Below, in pieces: positions 42,365 to 51,492 of a stretch of DNA of 64,000 bases; the first letter of the stretch is position 1; every line of letters begins with the position of its first letter. The DNA comes from Belnapia arida. Its GTDB lineage: Bacteria; Pseudomonadota; Alphaproteobacteria; Acetobacterales; Acetobacteraceae. Below the pieces are notes generated by a model, which saw only the letters and a list, made by a program, of their open reading frames with translations, did no database searches and had not been told where the DNA came from. The position numbers and the translations under genes are program-made. The stretch covers positions 229,881 through 293,880 of the forward strand of contig NZ_JAETWB010000004.1 of NCBI RefSeq assembly GCF_016773205.1, written 5' to 3'.

Positions 42365-43777
42365 TCAGGTCTCGAGCATCTTCCTCAGCAGCGCCACGTC
42401 CTCGGCAAAGCCGGCATCGGCCTCCATCAGCTCGGCGATGCGGGAGACGGCGTGCATCACCGTGGTGTGGTCCCGGTTGCCGAAGCGGCGGCCAATCTCC
42501 GGCAGGCTTCGCTGGGTGAGCTGCTTCGCCAGGTACATCGCCACCTGCCGCGGCCGGGCGACGTTCCGGGCCCGCCGCGCGCTGCTCATGTCGGTCAGGC
42601 GGATGTTGTAGTGCTCGGCGACCTTCTTCTGGATCTCCTCGATGGAGACCCGCTTCTCATGCGCGCGGAGGACGTCGTGCAGCACCTCATGGGCGCTGTC
42701 GATGGTGATCGGCCGGCCGAAGAGATTAGCATGCGCCACCAACCGGTTCAGCGCGCCTTCCAGCTCGCGGACATTGGTGGTGATCTTGTTCGCCAGCAAT
42801 TCCAGCACCTTGGGCGGCACCACTACCTGCGCCGTGGCCGCCTTGGCCTGCAGGATGGAGAGGCGCAGCTCATAGGTCGTGGCATGGATGTCGGCGACCA
42901 TGCCGCAGCCGAGCCGCGTCCGCAGCCGGTCCTCGATCCCCGCAAGGTCGGAGGGCGACTTGTCGGAGGAGACGATGATCTGCTTGCCCTGATCGACCAG
43001 GGCGTTGAAGGTATGGAAGAATTCCTCCTGCGTATTGTCCTTGCCGATCAGGAATTGCAGGTCGTCGATCATCAGCACGTCGACGGCGCGGAGCGTCTCC
43101 TTGAACTCCATGGTATTCTGGGAGCGCAGCGCCGCGATGAAGCGGTACATGAATTTTTCCGCGGACATGTAGGCGACGGTCCGCTGCGGATCATGGGCAC
43201 GGATCGCCCAGGCCGTCGCATGCATCAGATGCGTCTTGCCCAGGCCCACGCCGCCATAGAGGAAGAGCGGGTTGAAGCCCGGGCTCGCTGGCTTCTCCGA
43301 GACCCGCCGCGCGCAGGCATGGGCGAACTCGTTCGGCTTGCCGACCACGAAGGTGTCGAAGGTGAAGCGCGCCTCAAGCGGCACGACCCAGTCGGAGCGC
43401 GGCTCCGGCGCCATGCGCGGCTCCGCCGCCCGCGGCGCCAGCGGCTCGGCGAGGCCCCGCCCATCGACGCCTGCGCGCTCCTCCGCACCGGCCAGCACCG
43501 CCTCGGGCGGCGGAGTGGCGGAGACGCGAATCTCGACGCGCCGCACCTCCGGGTATTCGGCCTGCCAGAGCACGCGCAGCCGGTCGCCGTAATGGCTGTT
43601 CACCCAGTCGCGCAGGAAGCGGGTGGGGAGGAGGATGACGGCATCCTCGCCTTCCACGCCAGCGAGCGTCATCTGCCGCAGCCAGGTGCGGTATTCGACC
43701 TCGCCGACTTCTTCGCGCAGGCGGCCGCGGATGCGGGCCCAGCCGGCAGCCAACTCTCCGGAGGATTGGGGTGGCAA
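42365..43777 (-). CDS. dnaA: Chromosomal replication initiator protein DnaA
   Basis: Binds DnaA boxes at oriC and opens the origin. With the proposed start the protein is 470 aa: domain I (WARIRGRLREEVGEVEYRTWL), a linker, the AAA+ domain with Walker A GGVGLGKTH at about 175-183 and Walker B LMIDDLQF near 235-242, and the DNA-binding domain with FGNRDHTTVMHAVSRI. The start is probably TTG at 43777: AGGAGG sits 9 nt upstream and the conserved sequence begins right after. A frame-open TTG at 43840 would add 21 unconserved residues. Order rpsT-dnaA-dnaN is typical of the class. Confidence 0.96.
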   Translation of the reverse strand: MPPQSSGELAAGWARIRGRLREEVGEVEYRTWLRQMTLAGVEGEDAVILLPTRFLRDWVNSHYGDRLRVLWQAEYPEVRRVEIRVSATPPPEAVLAGAEERAGVDGRGLAEPLAPRAAEPRMAPEPRSDWVVPLEARFTFDTFVVGKPNEFAHACARRVSEKPASPGFNPLFLYGGVGLGKTHLMHATAWAIRAHDPQRTVAYMSAEKFMYRFIAALRSQNTMEFKETLRAVDVLMIDDLQFLIGKDNTQEEFFHTFNALVDQGKQIIVSSDKSPSDLAGIEDRLRTRLGCGMVADIHATTYELRLSILQAKAATAQVVVPPKVLELLANKITTNVRELEGALNRLVAHANLFGRPITIDSAHEVLHDVLRAHEKRVSIEEIQKKVAEHYNIRLTDMSSARRARNVARPRQVAMYLAKQLTQRSLPEIGRRFGNRDHTTVMHAVSRIAELMEADAGFAEDVALLRKMLET

Positions 43778-43980
43778 GCGGGCCGGCCTCCTGTTCGATC
43801 CATACGAAAGCCAGCAGTCGCCAGCCGATGGGTCGCGCAAGGGTGCGTGACCTGCGCGGCGTTTCGGGTCTGTGCTGCCAAGGGAATGGACGTCTGGGCC
43901 GCACGTCGATCCGACGGGCAGGATGATACCGCGGGCTCAAACGCCGCGACAATAGCAACTTTCGCTCAGGCGTCGGCGGC

Positions 43981-44009
43981 AGAATATCGATTGATGCAAA
44001 CGCAAACAA
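43981..44009 (-). promoter_or_regulatory. Candidate sigma70 promoter of dnaA
   Basis: Minus-strand TTGTTT (44009-44004) and TATTCT (43986-43981) are spaced by 17 bp. The -35 hexamer lies in the T-rich tail of the rpsT terminator. Transcription would begin near 43974, giving a leader of about 195 nt to the TTG start. Confidence 0.5.
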
Positions 44010-44014
44010 ATGGG

Positions 44015-44043
44015 TTCCGGCAAAGCATCGTTATTTGCCGGAA
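44015..44043 (-). terminator. Intrinsic terminator of rpsT
   Basis: TTCCGGCAAA (44015-44024) and TTTGCCGGAA (44034-44043) form a perfect 10-bp stem with a 9-nt loop, 67 nt past the rpsT stop. On the minus strand it is followed by CCCATTTGTTTG, a T-rich tail. Confidence 0.75.
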
Positions 44044-44110
44044 TCAGTCATCGATATCACGTGAGGTCGTCACCCGGATGGTGACGACGCCTGCCGTCTT
44101 CGGGCCGGCG

Positions 44111-44377
44111 TCAGGCGCCGATCGACTTGATCCGCGCCGAAAGGCGGGAAAGCTTCCGCGCCACCGTGTTGCTGTGCAGCACGCCTTTGGTCGCCGCGCG
44201 CTGCAGCTCGGGCTGGGCCGACTTGAAGGCTTCCTGCGCCTGGGCCTTGTCGCCCGTTGCGATGGCCGTCTCCACCTTGCGCAGGAAGGTCCGCACCCGC
44301 GAACGCCGCGCACGGTTGCGGATCGTCCGCTTCTCGGTCTGACGGATGCGTTTGCGGGCGGAAGCCGTGTTCGCCAT
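44111..44377 (-). CDS. rpsT: 30S ribosomal protein S20
   Basis: A small basic ribosomal protein (88 aa) that binds 16S rRNA in the body of the 30S subunit. The sequence opens [20 protein letters not shown] and ends [19 protein letters not shown], matching S20 over its full length. A hairpin terminator lies downstream and a promoter candidate upstream. Secure. Confidence 0.96.
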   Translation of the reverse strand: MANTASARKRIRQTEKRTIRNRARRSRVRTFLRKVETAIATGDKAQAQEAFKSAQPELQRAATKGVLHSNTVARKLSRLSARIKSIGA

Positions 44378-44458
44378 GGCGTTGTATCTTCAACTCGGGC
44401 AGGGGTGAAAGCAGGTCCGCATGCCCCGGCCAATGGCCCGGGCTGCGCGAGGAAGGGG

Positions 44459-44488
44459 CTTCTACCCCCGCCCCGCGCGCCACGTCAA
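44459..44488 (-). promoter_or_regulatory. Candidate sigma70 promoter of rpsT
   Basis: Minus-strand TTGACG (44488-44483, five of six consensus bases) and TAGAAG (44464-44459) with an 18-bp spacer, about 80 nt upstream of the rpsT start. Confidence 0.55.
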
Positions 44489-44503
44489 GCGAGAGGCGCC
44501 GCC

Positions 44504-45283
44504 TCAGCGATTGCGGAAGGCCGGCTTCCGCTTCTCGGCGAAGGCGGCCATGCCTTCCTTCTGGTCCTCGGTGGCGAAGAGCGCCTGGAAGGCCCGGCGC
44601 TCGAATTTCACGCCCTCGGCCAAGGTCGTTTCGAAGGCGCGGTTCACCGCCTCCTTCGCCACCGCGACGGCAGGGGCGGAGAGGGTGGCGATCTTCTCGC
44701 CAACCTTCATCGCTTCAGCCACCACCTCGGCCGTCGGGACGATTCGGGCGATGAGGCCGGAGCGCTCCGCCTCGGCCGCATCCATCATCCGCGCGGTCAG
44801 CACCAGGTCCATCGCCTTCGCCTTGCCGATCGCCCGCGTCAGCCGCTGCGTGCCGCCCGCACCGGGAATGACGCCGAGGTTGATCTCCGGCTGGCCGAAT
44901 TTGGCGTTCTCGGCCGCAATGATCATGTCGCACATCATCGCCAGCTCGCAGCCGCCGCCGAGCGCATAGCCCGCGACCGCGGCGATCACCGGCTTCTGCA
45001 CGTAGGTCACCGCCTCCCAGCGCTTGCCGATGAAGTCGTCGAGATAGACCGCTGGATAGGTGCGGGATTGCATCTCCTTGATGTCGGCGCCGGCCGCGAA
45101 GGCCTTCTCGCTGCCGGTGATGACGATGGCGGCCACCTCCGGATCCGCATCGAAGCTGCGCAGCGCCTGGCCGAGCTCATCCATCAGCTGGTCGCAGAGG
45201 GCATTGAGCGCCTGCGGACGGTTGAGGCGGATCAGCGCCACCCGGCCCTGCATCTCGGTCAGGATCATCTCGTACTCGGCCAT
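44504..45283 (-). CDS. Enoyl-CoA hydratase
   Basis: Adds water to trans-2-enoyl-CoA during fatty-acid or amino-acid breakdown (EC 4.2.1.17). The 259-aa crotonase-fold protein has the oxyanion-hole motif [11 protein letters not shown] and [15 protein letters not shown] loop ([18 protein letters not shown]) and both catalytic Glu residues (GGCELA and [20 protein letters not shown]). Start at 45283 with GGAGGG 8 nt upstream. It sits between mutM and rpsT, as in many Alphaproteobacteria. Confidence 0.93.
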   Translation of the reverse strand: MAEYEMILTEMQGRVALIRLNRPQALNALCDQLMDELGQALRSFDADPEVAAIVITGSEKAFAAGADIKEMQSRTYPAVYLDDFIGKRWEAVTYVQKPVIAAVAGYALGGGCELAMMCDMIIAAENAKFGQPEINLGVIPGAGGTQRLTRAIGKAKAMDLVLTARMMDAAEAERSGLIARIVPTAEVVAEAMKVGEKIATLSAPAVAVAKEAVNRAFETTLAEGVKFERRAFQALFATEDQKEGMAAFAEKRKPAFRNR

Positions 45284-45315
45284 CGGCGTACCCTCCGTCT
45301 TGATGGCGGAGGATA

Positions 45316-46161
45316 TCAGCGCTGCAGCCGCGGGCAATAAAAGCTGGCCCGGCCCGCCTGGACGATCCGCTTGATGCCCTCGCATCCGGGCAACCCCGGG
45401 CATGCCTCGCAGGGCAGCCCCTCCCGATCATAGACCTTGAACCGTTCCTGGAAGAAGCCGATTCCCCCATCCGCCTGGACATAATCTCGGAGCGAGGAGC
45501 CGCCGGCCGCGATGCTCTCCTCCAGCACCGCCTTGATCGCCGGCACCAGCCTGACGGTCCGCGCGCCCGCGACGCTCGCCGCCACCCGCCGCGGCGAAAT
45601 GCGTGCCCGGTACAGCGCCTCCGACACGTAGATGTTGCCGAGCCCGGCCACGACCTTCTGGTCGAGCAACGCCGCCTTGATCGGCGTCTGCTTCCCCGCC
45701 AGCGCCACGCTCAGCAGGGCGGGGGAAAAGCCATCCTCCAGCGGCTCCGGCCCCAGCCCCGCCAGCAGCCGATGGCTGTCCTCGGCGGCGGTCGGCACCA
45801 GGTCGACGCTGCCGAAGCGCCGCGGATCGACGAAGCCGACCCGGATGCCCTCCTCCGTCTCCATGGCGAAATGCTCGTGCAGGATGGGCTCGTTGGGCAG
45901 GTCTTCGACGCGCCGCGCCACCATCCGCCCCGACATGCCGAGATGGATCAGCAGGGAATCCCCGCCCGAGAGCCGCATCAGCATGTATTTGGCCCGCCGC
46001 CGGAACCCCTCCACCGAGGCGCCGGCGAGCCGGGCGGCCAGCCCCTCGGGGAAGGGCCAGCGCAAGTCCGGCCGGCTGATCGAGGCCGCCCGGATCACCC
46101 GCCCCTCCAGCACCGCGGCCAGGCCGCGCATCACCGTCTCGACTTCGGGCAGTTCAGGCAT
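45316..46161 (-). CDS. mutM: Formamidopyrimidine-DNA glycosylase
   Basis: Excises 8-oxoguanine and FaPy lesions and nicks the strand (EC 3.2.2.23/4.2.99.18). The 281-aa protein starts [14 protein letters not shown] with the catalytic Pro2 and Glu3. [19 protein letters not shown] and [17 protein letters not shown] are family blocks. The C-terminal zinc finger is unusual: [12 protein letters not shown] then SFYCPRLQR, where the last Cys of the C-x2-C pair is Leu. It is divergent from ubiE with 41 bp between. Confidence 0.93.
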   Translation of the reverse strand: MPELPEVETVMRGLAAVLEGRVIRAASISRPDLRWPFPEGLAARLAGASVEGFRRRAKYMLMRLSGGDSLLIHLGMSGRMVARRVEDLPNEPILHEHFAMETEEGIRVGFVDPRRFGSVDLVPTAAEDSHRLLAGLGPEPLEDGFSPALLSVALAGKQTPIKAALLDQKVVAGLGNIYVSEALYRARISPRRVAASVAGARTVRLVPAIKAVLEESIAAGGSSLRDYVQADGGIGFFQERFKVYDREGLPCEACPGLPGCEGIKRIVQAGRASFYCPRLQR

Positions 46162-46202
46162 AGGTTCCGCATCGGCTCCGCTGCCCCTAAGGTGCGCCCC
46201 GC

Positions 46203-46961
46203 ATGACCGAACGCAACACCCCCCCCGACGAGACCATCGACTTCGGCTTCCGCGAGGTCCGCCGCGAGGAGAAGGCGGGCATGGTCCGCCAGGTCTTCGA
46301 CAGCGTGGCGCCGCGCTATGACCTGATGAACGACCTGATGTCGCTCGGCCTGCACCGCGCCTGGAAGTCGGCCTTCGTCGCCGCCATCGGCGCCTCGCCG
46401 CGGGAGGCGCTGCTCGACCTCGCGGGCGGCACCGGCGACATCTCCTTCCGCGCCCTCGATGCCGGCGCCGGCCGCGTCGTCCTTTCCGACATCAACCCTT
46501 CCATGCTGCAGGTGGCGCAGGGCAGGGCGCTCGACCGCGGCCATGCCGCCCGCCTCGCCTTCCTCTGCGCCGATGCCGAGCACCTGCCGCTGCCGGACCG
46601 CAGCGTGGAGAAGGTCTCGATCGCCTTCGGGCTCCGCAACTGCACGGACAAGCCGGCCGTCCTCCGCGAGGCCCGCCGCGTGCTCCGCCCCGGCGGGCGC
46701 TTCCACTGCCTGGAATTCAGCCGGGTGGAGGTCGCGGCCCTCGCCCCGCTCTATGACGCCTGGTCCTTTCAGGTCCTGCCCCGCCTCGGCGCCCGCATCG
46801 CCCGCGATGCCGAGAGCTACCAGTACCTTGCCGAGAGCATCCGCATGTTCCCCGACCAGGAGAGCCTTGCCGCCATGATGCGGGGGGCGGGGCTGGAGCG
46901 CGTGGCGCACCGCAACCTCTCCGGCGGCATCGTCGCCATCCATACCGGCTGGCGGTTGTAG
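46203..46961 (+). CDS. ubiE: Demethylmenaquinone/2-methoxy-6-polyprenyl-benzoquinol methyltransferase
   Basis: C-methylates the ubiquinone (and menaquinone) precursor ring (EC 2.1.1.201/163). The 252-aa protein carries [24 protein letters not shown] motif [14 protein letters not shown], the [20 protein letters not shown] signature and [15 protein letters not shown] near the end. All are specific to UbiE. The product works at the inner membrane face. In related genomes ubiB often follows; here it does not. Confidence 0.96.
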   Translation: MTERNTPPDETIDFGFREVRREEKAGMVRQVFDSVAPRYDLMNDLMSLGLHRAWKSAFVAAIGASPREALLDLAGGTGDISFRALDAGAGRVVLSDINPSMLQVAQGRALDRGHAARLAFLCADAEHLPLPDRSVEKVSIAFGLRNCTDKPAVLREARRVLRPGGRFHCLEFSRVEVAALAPLYDAWSFQVLPRLGARIARDAESYQYLAESIRMFPDQESLAAMMRGAGLERVAHRNLSGGIVAIHTGWRL

Positions 46962-47091
46962 CCATGGCGGCGCGAGCCGCTATCCATGCTGTGAATGAGC
47001 AGATGACCGCGCCAGGGTGTTTTTCACTCATCCGGGAAGCGCGTCAAGCCAGCCTCTTATCTGTCATGCTGCACTGCAAAAAGGGGTAGCG

Positions 47092-47102
47092 TATACTATT
47101 AT
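47092..47102 (+). promoter_or_regulatory. Candidate -10 region of the SH3-protein gene
   Basis: The AT-rich stretch TATACTATTATAAG (47092-47105) offers two overlapping -10 hexamers, TATACT and TATTAT, in a GC-rich setting 66-76 nt before the gene. No good -35 is seen at 16-18 bp upstream (best CTGCAA for the second). Confidence 0.4.
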
Positions 47103-47167
47103 AAGACTGAGGGGACCCGCCGCCTCTGGGCATGCGGGCCGGAGCCTTTAGGGGGGCCACTGCACCC

Positions 47168-48223
47168 ATGAACCACCAGCCGGAGGCCACTTTGCGCCTC
47201 GACCCATCCACCGGGCCCAGCCCCGTTCCGACAACCGACAGCCCCACCTTGCCCGAAGGCTGGATCAGCCTCTCCGACTGCCTGCTCGAGCCCCGCCCGG
47301 TGGAGGGCATGCCCGCCAATACCATCTTGGTACCGATGGCGCTGCTGCATCCGGAATTCGGCGTCGCACTGCTCGGCGTGCCGGGCGCCGTGGCGGAGGC
47401 CGCCGCGGCCGCCTTCCGCAAGCGGCTGGAGGATGCGCGCTTCCCCGCCATCTTCCCGGGCCATCTCCCGGTGGTGACGCTCGCCATGCTGCCGGGCGAG
47501 CAGTTGAACCTCCGCCGCCGCCTCGCCGCCGCCTTCGCCGCCGTGCCGCCGCTGGACCTGGCCGGGGGCGATGGCTGGATCACCCTGGTGGGCCGCCTGC
47601 TACAAACCCGCCCCCTGGTTCGCCCGCCGAGCCCTGGCCCGCGCCGCCAGCGCTCCGCTCCCCCGCGCCAGGCCGCTGTCGCCGCTCACCTGGCGGAGCC
47701 GGCCAGGTTCGCCTCGCCGAACCTGCCCTGGAGGAATTTCGCCCCGATGCTCGGCCTCGCCGGCGGCGGGCTGCTGATCGGCCTGGTGCTCGGCCTCAAC
47801 CACACGCCCTCTGAACCGCAGCAGACCGGCACCGAGGCACCGGCGCGCCCCGTCAGCAGCGCCTCGCCACCGCCATCCCCCCGGGCCGAGGCACCGGCGC
47901 TACAGCCGCCACCGCCCCAGCGCCAGGCTTCGCTCCCGCCGCCGCCCGTGGCGCCTGCCCCGGCGCCCACGCCAGCGCCGGCCCCCCCCGCCATTATCCA
48001 GCCGCCCGCCGACCCGGCCGCCGGCTCCGCCGGCCTGCCGCGGGTGCTGGTCCGCTCCGCCGCCAATCTCCGCGCCGGGCCGGACAGCAGCGCGCCCATC
48101 CTCCGCACCGCTGCCCGCGGCGAGGCCTTCCGCGTCCATGGCGAGGCGCGCGGCGGGTGGATCCAGGTCGGCGGCAGCGCGCCCGAGGGTTGGATCCATT
48201 CCAGCCTGCTGACCGAGCCTTGA
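47168..48223 (+). CDS. SH3-domain-containing membrane protein with proline-rich linker
   Basis: A 351-aa protein of unknown function. An N-terminal globular region of about 160 residues contains a hydrophobic, conserved-looking block (ITLVGRLLQTRP). A single transmembrane helix (PMLGLAGGGLLIGLVLGLNH) lies near residues 193-213. A long Pro/Ala-rich linker then leads to a C-terminal bacterial SH3 domain (VRSAANLRAGPDSSAPILRT through GWIHSSLL), which usually binds peptidoglycan or peptides. The predicted layout is cytosolic N-terminus and periplasmic SH3. The end abuts the antiporter stop with no gap. Confidence 0.75.
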   Translation: MNHQPEATLRLDPSTGPSPVPTTDSPTLPEGWISLSDCLLEPRPVEGMPANTILVPMALLHPEFGVALLGVPGAVAEAAAAAFRKRLEDARFPAIFPGHLPVVTLAMLPGEQLNLRRRLAAAFAAVPPLDLAGGDGWITLVGRLLQTRPLVRPPSPGPRRQRSAPPRQAAVAAHLAEPARFASPNLPWRNFAPMLGLAGGGLLIGLVLGLNHTPSEPQQTGTEAPARPVSSASPPPSPRAEAPALQPPPPQRQASLPPPPVAPAPAPTPAPAPPAIIQPPADPAAGSAGLPRVLVRSAANLRAGPDSSAPILRTAARGEAFRVHGEARGGWIQVGGSAPEGWIHSSLLTEP

Positions 48224-49477
48224 TCAGGCGACCTCCAGCGGCAGCACCCCCTGCCGCCGGCGCCGCGTATCCAGCCAGCGCATCGCCGGCGTCACCGTCA
48301 CCCCGTGCAGCCCGACCGAGATCAGCACGGTCAGGCTGACCACCGCCCAGAGCTGGTCCATCTCCGGAAAAGTCGCTGCATTGGCGGCGAAGGCCAGGTA
48401 GTAGAAACTGCCGAGACCGCGGATGCCGAAGAAGGAGATCGCCGCCCGTTCCTCCATCGGCTGCGACGTGCCGATCAGCGAGAGCATCCCCGCCGCCGGC
48501 CGCACCAGGAAGATGAAGCCGAGCGCCGCCGCCACCCCGGCCCAATTCAGCGGCGCCAGCACGCCCCCCGCCACCGCGCCGCCGAACAGCACCAGCAGCA
48601 CCATCATCAGTAGCCGCTCGGTCTGCTCGGCGAAGTCGTGCAGCCGGTCGTGGTAGCGGTGGTGGCGTTCTGCCGAGCGCATGGCAAGTGCCGCAACGAA
48701 GACCGCGACGAAGCCATAGCCGTGCACGATCTCGGTCAGCCCATAGGCGAGGAAGGTCGCTCCCAGCGCGACGAAGCCATCCCCCGTGCGGGACAGGTTC
48801 GTCCGGTTCGGCATGCGGAAAGTGAGCCAGCCGAGCAACCGCCCGATGCCCCAGCCCGCGCCGAGCCCGGCGCCGAGCTTCCACAGCACGTCGATCCCGA
48901 CCCAGTGCGCCAGCCAATCCTCGGGCGCCATCCCGACCGCGGCCAGGGTGACGGCCAGGTTGACGAAAGGGAAGGCCAGCCCGTCATTCAGCCCTGCCTC
49001 GGCGGTGAGGGTGAAGCGTACCTCGTCCTCCTCCCCCGAGCGCGGCGGCCCCACCTGCACGTCCGAGGCGAGCACCGGGTCGGTCGGCGCCAGCGCCGCC
49101 CCCAGCAGCAGCGCCGCCGGCAGCCCGAGCCCGAGCCCCCAATATCCGATCGCCCCGATGCCCAGGATGGAGAGCGGCATCGCCAGCCCCAGCAGCCGCC
49201 ACGTCAGGTTCCAACTGCGCCAGTCGAGCGGCCGGTCGAGCTTCAGCCCCGCCCCGGTGAGGGCGACGATCACGACGAGCTCCGTCAGCCGCTCGGCGGC
49301 ATGGGGGTAGTCAGCCGGCACCGGCTGGTCCCCGGTCGAGTAGGCGAAGGCCACGAAGCCGCAGACGATGCAGAACATAGGCAGCGAGAGCGGCAGTTCC
49401 CGCAGCACCATCGGCAGCCAGGCGACGAGGAGGATGAGCGCGCCTGCGCTGACCAGCAGCAAGATGTATGGATCCAT
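48224..49477 (-). CDS. Cation:proton antiporter (CPA family)
   Basis: A 417-aa integral membrane protein with about 11-12 hydrophobic helices, related to Na+/H+ exchangers. The ion-binding helix contains GAALAPTDPVLASDVQVGPP and the next conserved stretch is LTAEAGLNDGLAFPFV, matching the ND/TD pattern of CPA1/CPA2 antiporters. It should exchange a monovalent cation for protons and help pH or salt homeostasis. No regulatory RCK domain is attached. Divergent from the PanE-like gene. Confidence 0.9.
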   Translation of the reverse strand: MDPYILLLVSAGALILLVAWLPMVLRELPLSLPMFCIVCGFVAFAYSTGDQPVPADYPHAAERLTELVVIVALTGAGLKLDRPLDWRSWNLTWRLLGLAMPLSILGIGAIGYWGLGLGLPAALLLGAALAPTDPVLASDVQVGPPRSGEEDEVRFTLTAEAGLNDGLAFPFVNLAVTLAAVGMAPEDWLAHWVGIDVLWKLGAGLGAGWGIGRLLGWLTFRMPNRTNLSRTGDGFVALGATFLAYGLTEIVHGYGFVAVFVAALAMRSAERHHRYHDRLHDFAEQTERLLMMVLLVLFGGAVAGGVLAPLNWAGVAAALGFIFLVRPAAGMLSLIGTSQPMEERAAISFFGIRGLGSFYYLAFAANAATFPEMDQLWAVVSLTVLISVGLHGVTVTPAMRWLDTRRRRQGVLPLEVA

Positions 49478-49560
49478 CGCTCTCCAACGCCGGAGCCACG
49501 GCCGGTTGCCCTCGCCTGCGATGCGCCATAAGCCTCGGAGGGTGCGGGGAGGGCGATGCC

Positions 49561-50535
49561 ATGCAGGTCACGGTCCTGGGTGCCGGCGCGGTCGGTGGCT
49601 GGCTGGCGGCGGGGCTGGCGCGCGCCGGCTGGCCCGTCGCAGTCCTTGCCCGCGGCGCCAGCCTCGAGGCCCTTCGTTCGCAAGGCCTCGTCTTTCTCGA
49701 GGGCGACCGGCGCGAGGCCTTTCCCGTCATGGCGGCCGCCGACCCGGCGGAGCTGCCGCCGGCCGACCTCCTCCTGCTTGGCCTCAAGAGTCACGACCTG
49801 CCGGGTGCCCTGCCGCTGATCGAGCGCCTGATCGGGCCGGGAACCCTGGTCGCCACCACGCAGAACGGCATGCCCTGGTGGTTCCTACAGGGCTTCGGCG
49901 GCCCCGCCGCAGGCCTCACCCTGCAAAGCGTCGATCCCGGCGGCGCCCTGGCGCGCGCCATCCCCGTCGAGCGCGTGCTCGGCGGCGTCGCCCATGTCGG
50001 CAGCCGCGTGGACGCGCCGGGCACCATCCGCCTGATGAAGCAGGACCGGATGCTCTACGGCGACCCGTCCGGCCGCAACCCCGGCCCGCTCGCCGCCCTG
50101 GTCGAGGCGCTCCGCCGCGGCGGCATCCCGGCCGAGTCCGCGGCCGACCTCCGCCGCGAGGTCTGGCTGAAGCTCTGGGGCAATTCCAACATGAACCCGC
50201 TGAGCGCGCTCTGCCGCGCCGACATGCAGGCGATGCTGGACGATGACGGCATCCGCGGCCTGGTCGAGGCGATGATGGGCGAGATGGCCGCTCTCGGCGA
50301 CCGCATCGGCCTGCCGACCGGCCAGAGCATCGCGGAGCGCATGGCCATCACCCGCCGCCTCGGCCCCTTCCGCACCTCCATGCTGCAGGACCTGGAGGCC
50401 GGCCGGCCGCTGGAACTCGGCCCCGTGCTCGGCGCCCTGGTGGAACTGGCCGGCCATCTCGGCCAGCCGGTCCCGATGCTGGCTGCCATCCATGGCCTGA
50501 CCCGCCTGCTCACCCGGACGTCCGGGCAGGGTTGA
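49561..50535 (+). CDS. 2-dehydropantoate 2-reductase-like (ApbA/PanE) protein
   Basis: A 324-aa NADPH-dependent reductase; authentic PanE converts ketopantoate to pantoate in CoA synthesis (EC 1.1.1.169). The Rossmann motif VLGAGAVGGWLA is at the N-terminus, LGLKSHDLPGAL and TTQNGMPWWFLQGFGG are conserved, and the catalytic lysine lies in REVWLKLWGNSNMNPLSALC. Several paralogues of this family reduce other 2-keto acids, so the pantoate role is not assured. GGGGAGGG precedes the start. Confidence 0.85.
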   Translation: MQVTVLGAGAVGGWLAAGLARAGWPVAVLARGASLEALRSQGLVFLEGDRREAFPVMAAADPAELPPADLLLLGLKSHDLPGALPLIERLIGPGTLVATTQNGMPWWFLQGFGGPAAGLTLQSVDPGGALARAIPVERVLGGVAHVGSRVDAPGTIRLMKQDRMLYGDPSGRNPGPLAALVEALRRGGIPAESAADLRREVWLKLWGNSNMNPLSALCRADMQAMLDDDGIRGLVEAMMGEMAALGDRIGLPTGQSIAERMAITRRLGPFRTSMLQDLEAGRPLELGPVLGALVELAGHLGQPVPMLAAIHGLTRLLTRTSGQG

Positions 50536-50555
50536 GACGGATCGGCCAGGTGGCG

Positions 50556-50774
50556 CTACTGCTTGGGCGTCTCGTCCGGCGCGTCCGTCGAGCGCCAATC
50601 CTCGAGCCCGGTCCGGTTTCGCCGGGTGGGGAAGACATCGATCGGCCCGCCCAGTTGGGAGGCCCGCTCGTTGAGGTCGCCGGCCTGCGCATCGCCGGGC
50701 CCGATCGGCCGGTCGATAGTGCCGCTGGCCCGCTCGGTGGCGTCGTCGTCTGGTGTCTTGCGTTCGTCGGTCAT
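50556..50774 (-). CDS. Small hydrophilic hypothetical protein
   Basis: A 72-aa, highly charged, probably disordered product (MTDERKTPDDDATERASG at the start, RNRTGLEDWRSTDAPDE near the end). No domain or motif is recognised. It is convergent with the PanE-like gene. The Shine-Dalgarno is weak, and I rate it as a probable but unproven gene because the composition looks protein-like and no other frame explains the stretch. Confidence 0.5.
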   Translation of the reverse strand: MTDERKTPDDDATERASGTIDRPIGPGDAQAGDLNERASQLGGPIDVFPTRRNRTGLEDWRSTDAPDETPKQ

Positions 50775-50865
50775 CCCCGGTCAACGCGGCCGCGCCGGGG
50801 CCGGTTCGCCTGGCCTGCGTCCCCTTCCGGTGGGACAATGGCCGCCACGGGGGGGGAGGGCAGGG

Positions 50866-51492
50866 ATGCAGGGCAGGTTGGTGATCCTCGGTGCCGGCGG
50901 GCACGGCCGGGCGCTGATCGAACTGGCCCGCGACCTGCCCGCCATCGAACTCGCCGGTCTGGTCGATGCCGCCCCCTGCGCCAGGGAGATGCTCGGCCTT
51001 CCCGTCCTGGGGGACGAATCGGCGCTGCCCGGCCTGCTGGCGGGCGGCACACGCCTCGCCTGCGTGGCGATCGGCGATGCCGTCGCCCGCCTCGCCGCCG
51101 CCGCCCGGCTGGAGGCGATGGGCTTCACCCTGCCGCCGCTGCTCCATCCCTCGGCCATCGTCGCCCGCAGCGCCCGCATCGGCCCCGGCGCGGTGGTGCT
51201 GCCGCGCGCCGTGCTGGGCGCGCTGGCCGAGGTCGGGCGCCTCGCCATCGTCAACACCGGCGCCATCCTCGAGCACGACACGGCGGTGGGCGAGGCGGCG
51301 CATATCGGCCCCGGCGCGGTGCTGGCCGGCGGCGTCCGGGTGGGGCCGCGCAGCCAGGTCGGCGCCGGTGCCGCCTGCCGCCCCTATGTCTCCATCGGCG
51401 CCGATGCGGTGATCGGCACCGGCGCCGCCGTCATCGCCGACATCCCCGACGGCGTCCGGGTGGGCGGCGTGCCCGCGAAGCCGCTCGCGTGA
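50866..51492 (+). CDS. NeuD/PglD-like sugar O- or N-acyltransferase
   Basis: A 208-aa protein with an N-terminal nucleotide-binding-like fold (VILGAGGHGRALIELAR) and a C-terminal left-handed beta-helix of hexapeptide repeats (ARSARIGPGAVVLPRAVLGA onward, VGEAAHIGPGAVLAGGVRVG). This is the PglD/NeuD type, which acetylates amino or hydroxyl groups on sugars using acetyl-CoA. The usual catalytic His is present in ILEHDTAVG. It is upstream of azlCD and overlaps azlC by GTGA; no glycan genes adjoin, so the substrate is unknown. Confidence 0.85.
   Translation: MQGRLVILGAGGHGRALIELARDLPAIELAGLVDAAPCAREMLGLPVLGDESALPGLLAGGTRLACVAIGDAVARLAAAARLEAMGFTLPPLLHPSAIVARSARIGPGAVVLPRAVLGALAEVGRLAIVNTGAILEHDTAVGEAAHIGPGAVLAGGVRVGPRSQVGAGAACRPYVSIGADAVIGTGAAVIADIPDGVRVGGVPAKPLA

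Larger units (their letters stand above)
43778..44110. other. rpsT-dnaA intergenic region
   Basis: 333 bp without a gene. It holds the rpsT terminator, a promoter candidate for dnaA, and the dnaA Shine-Dalgarno (AGGAGG, 43792-43787). It is noticeably AT-richer at 43927-44075. I see no TTATNCACA-type DnaA-box cluster, so oriC is not evident here. Confidence 0.6.

Noticed and set aside
43778..44110. Possible replication origin beside dnaA
   Set aside because: AT-rich but with no cluster of DnaA boxes; in many Alphaproteobacteria oriC is not adjacent to dnaA. A GC-skew plot of the whole chromosome would decide.
42335..45340. A 1001-codon open frame on the plus strand
   Set aside because: It lies antisense to dnaA, rpsT and the enoyl-CoA hydratase gene. 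In such GC-rich DNA the opposite strand of real genes often lacks stops; the translation shows no recognisable domain.
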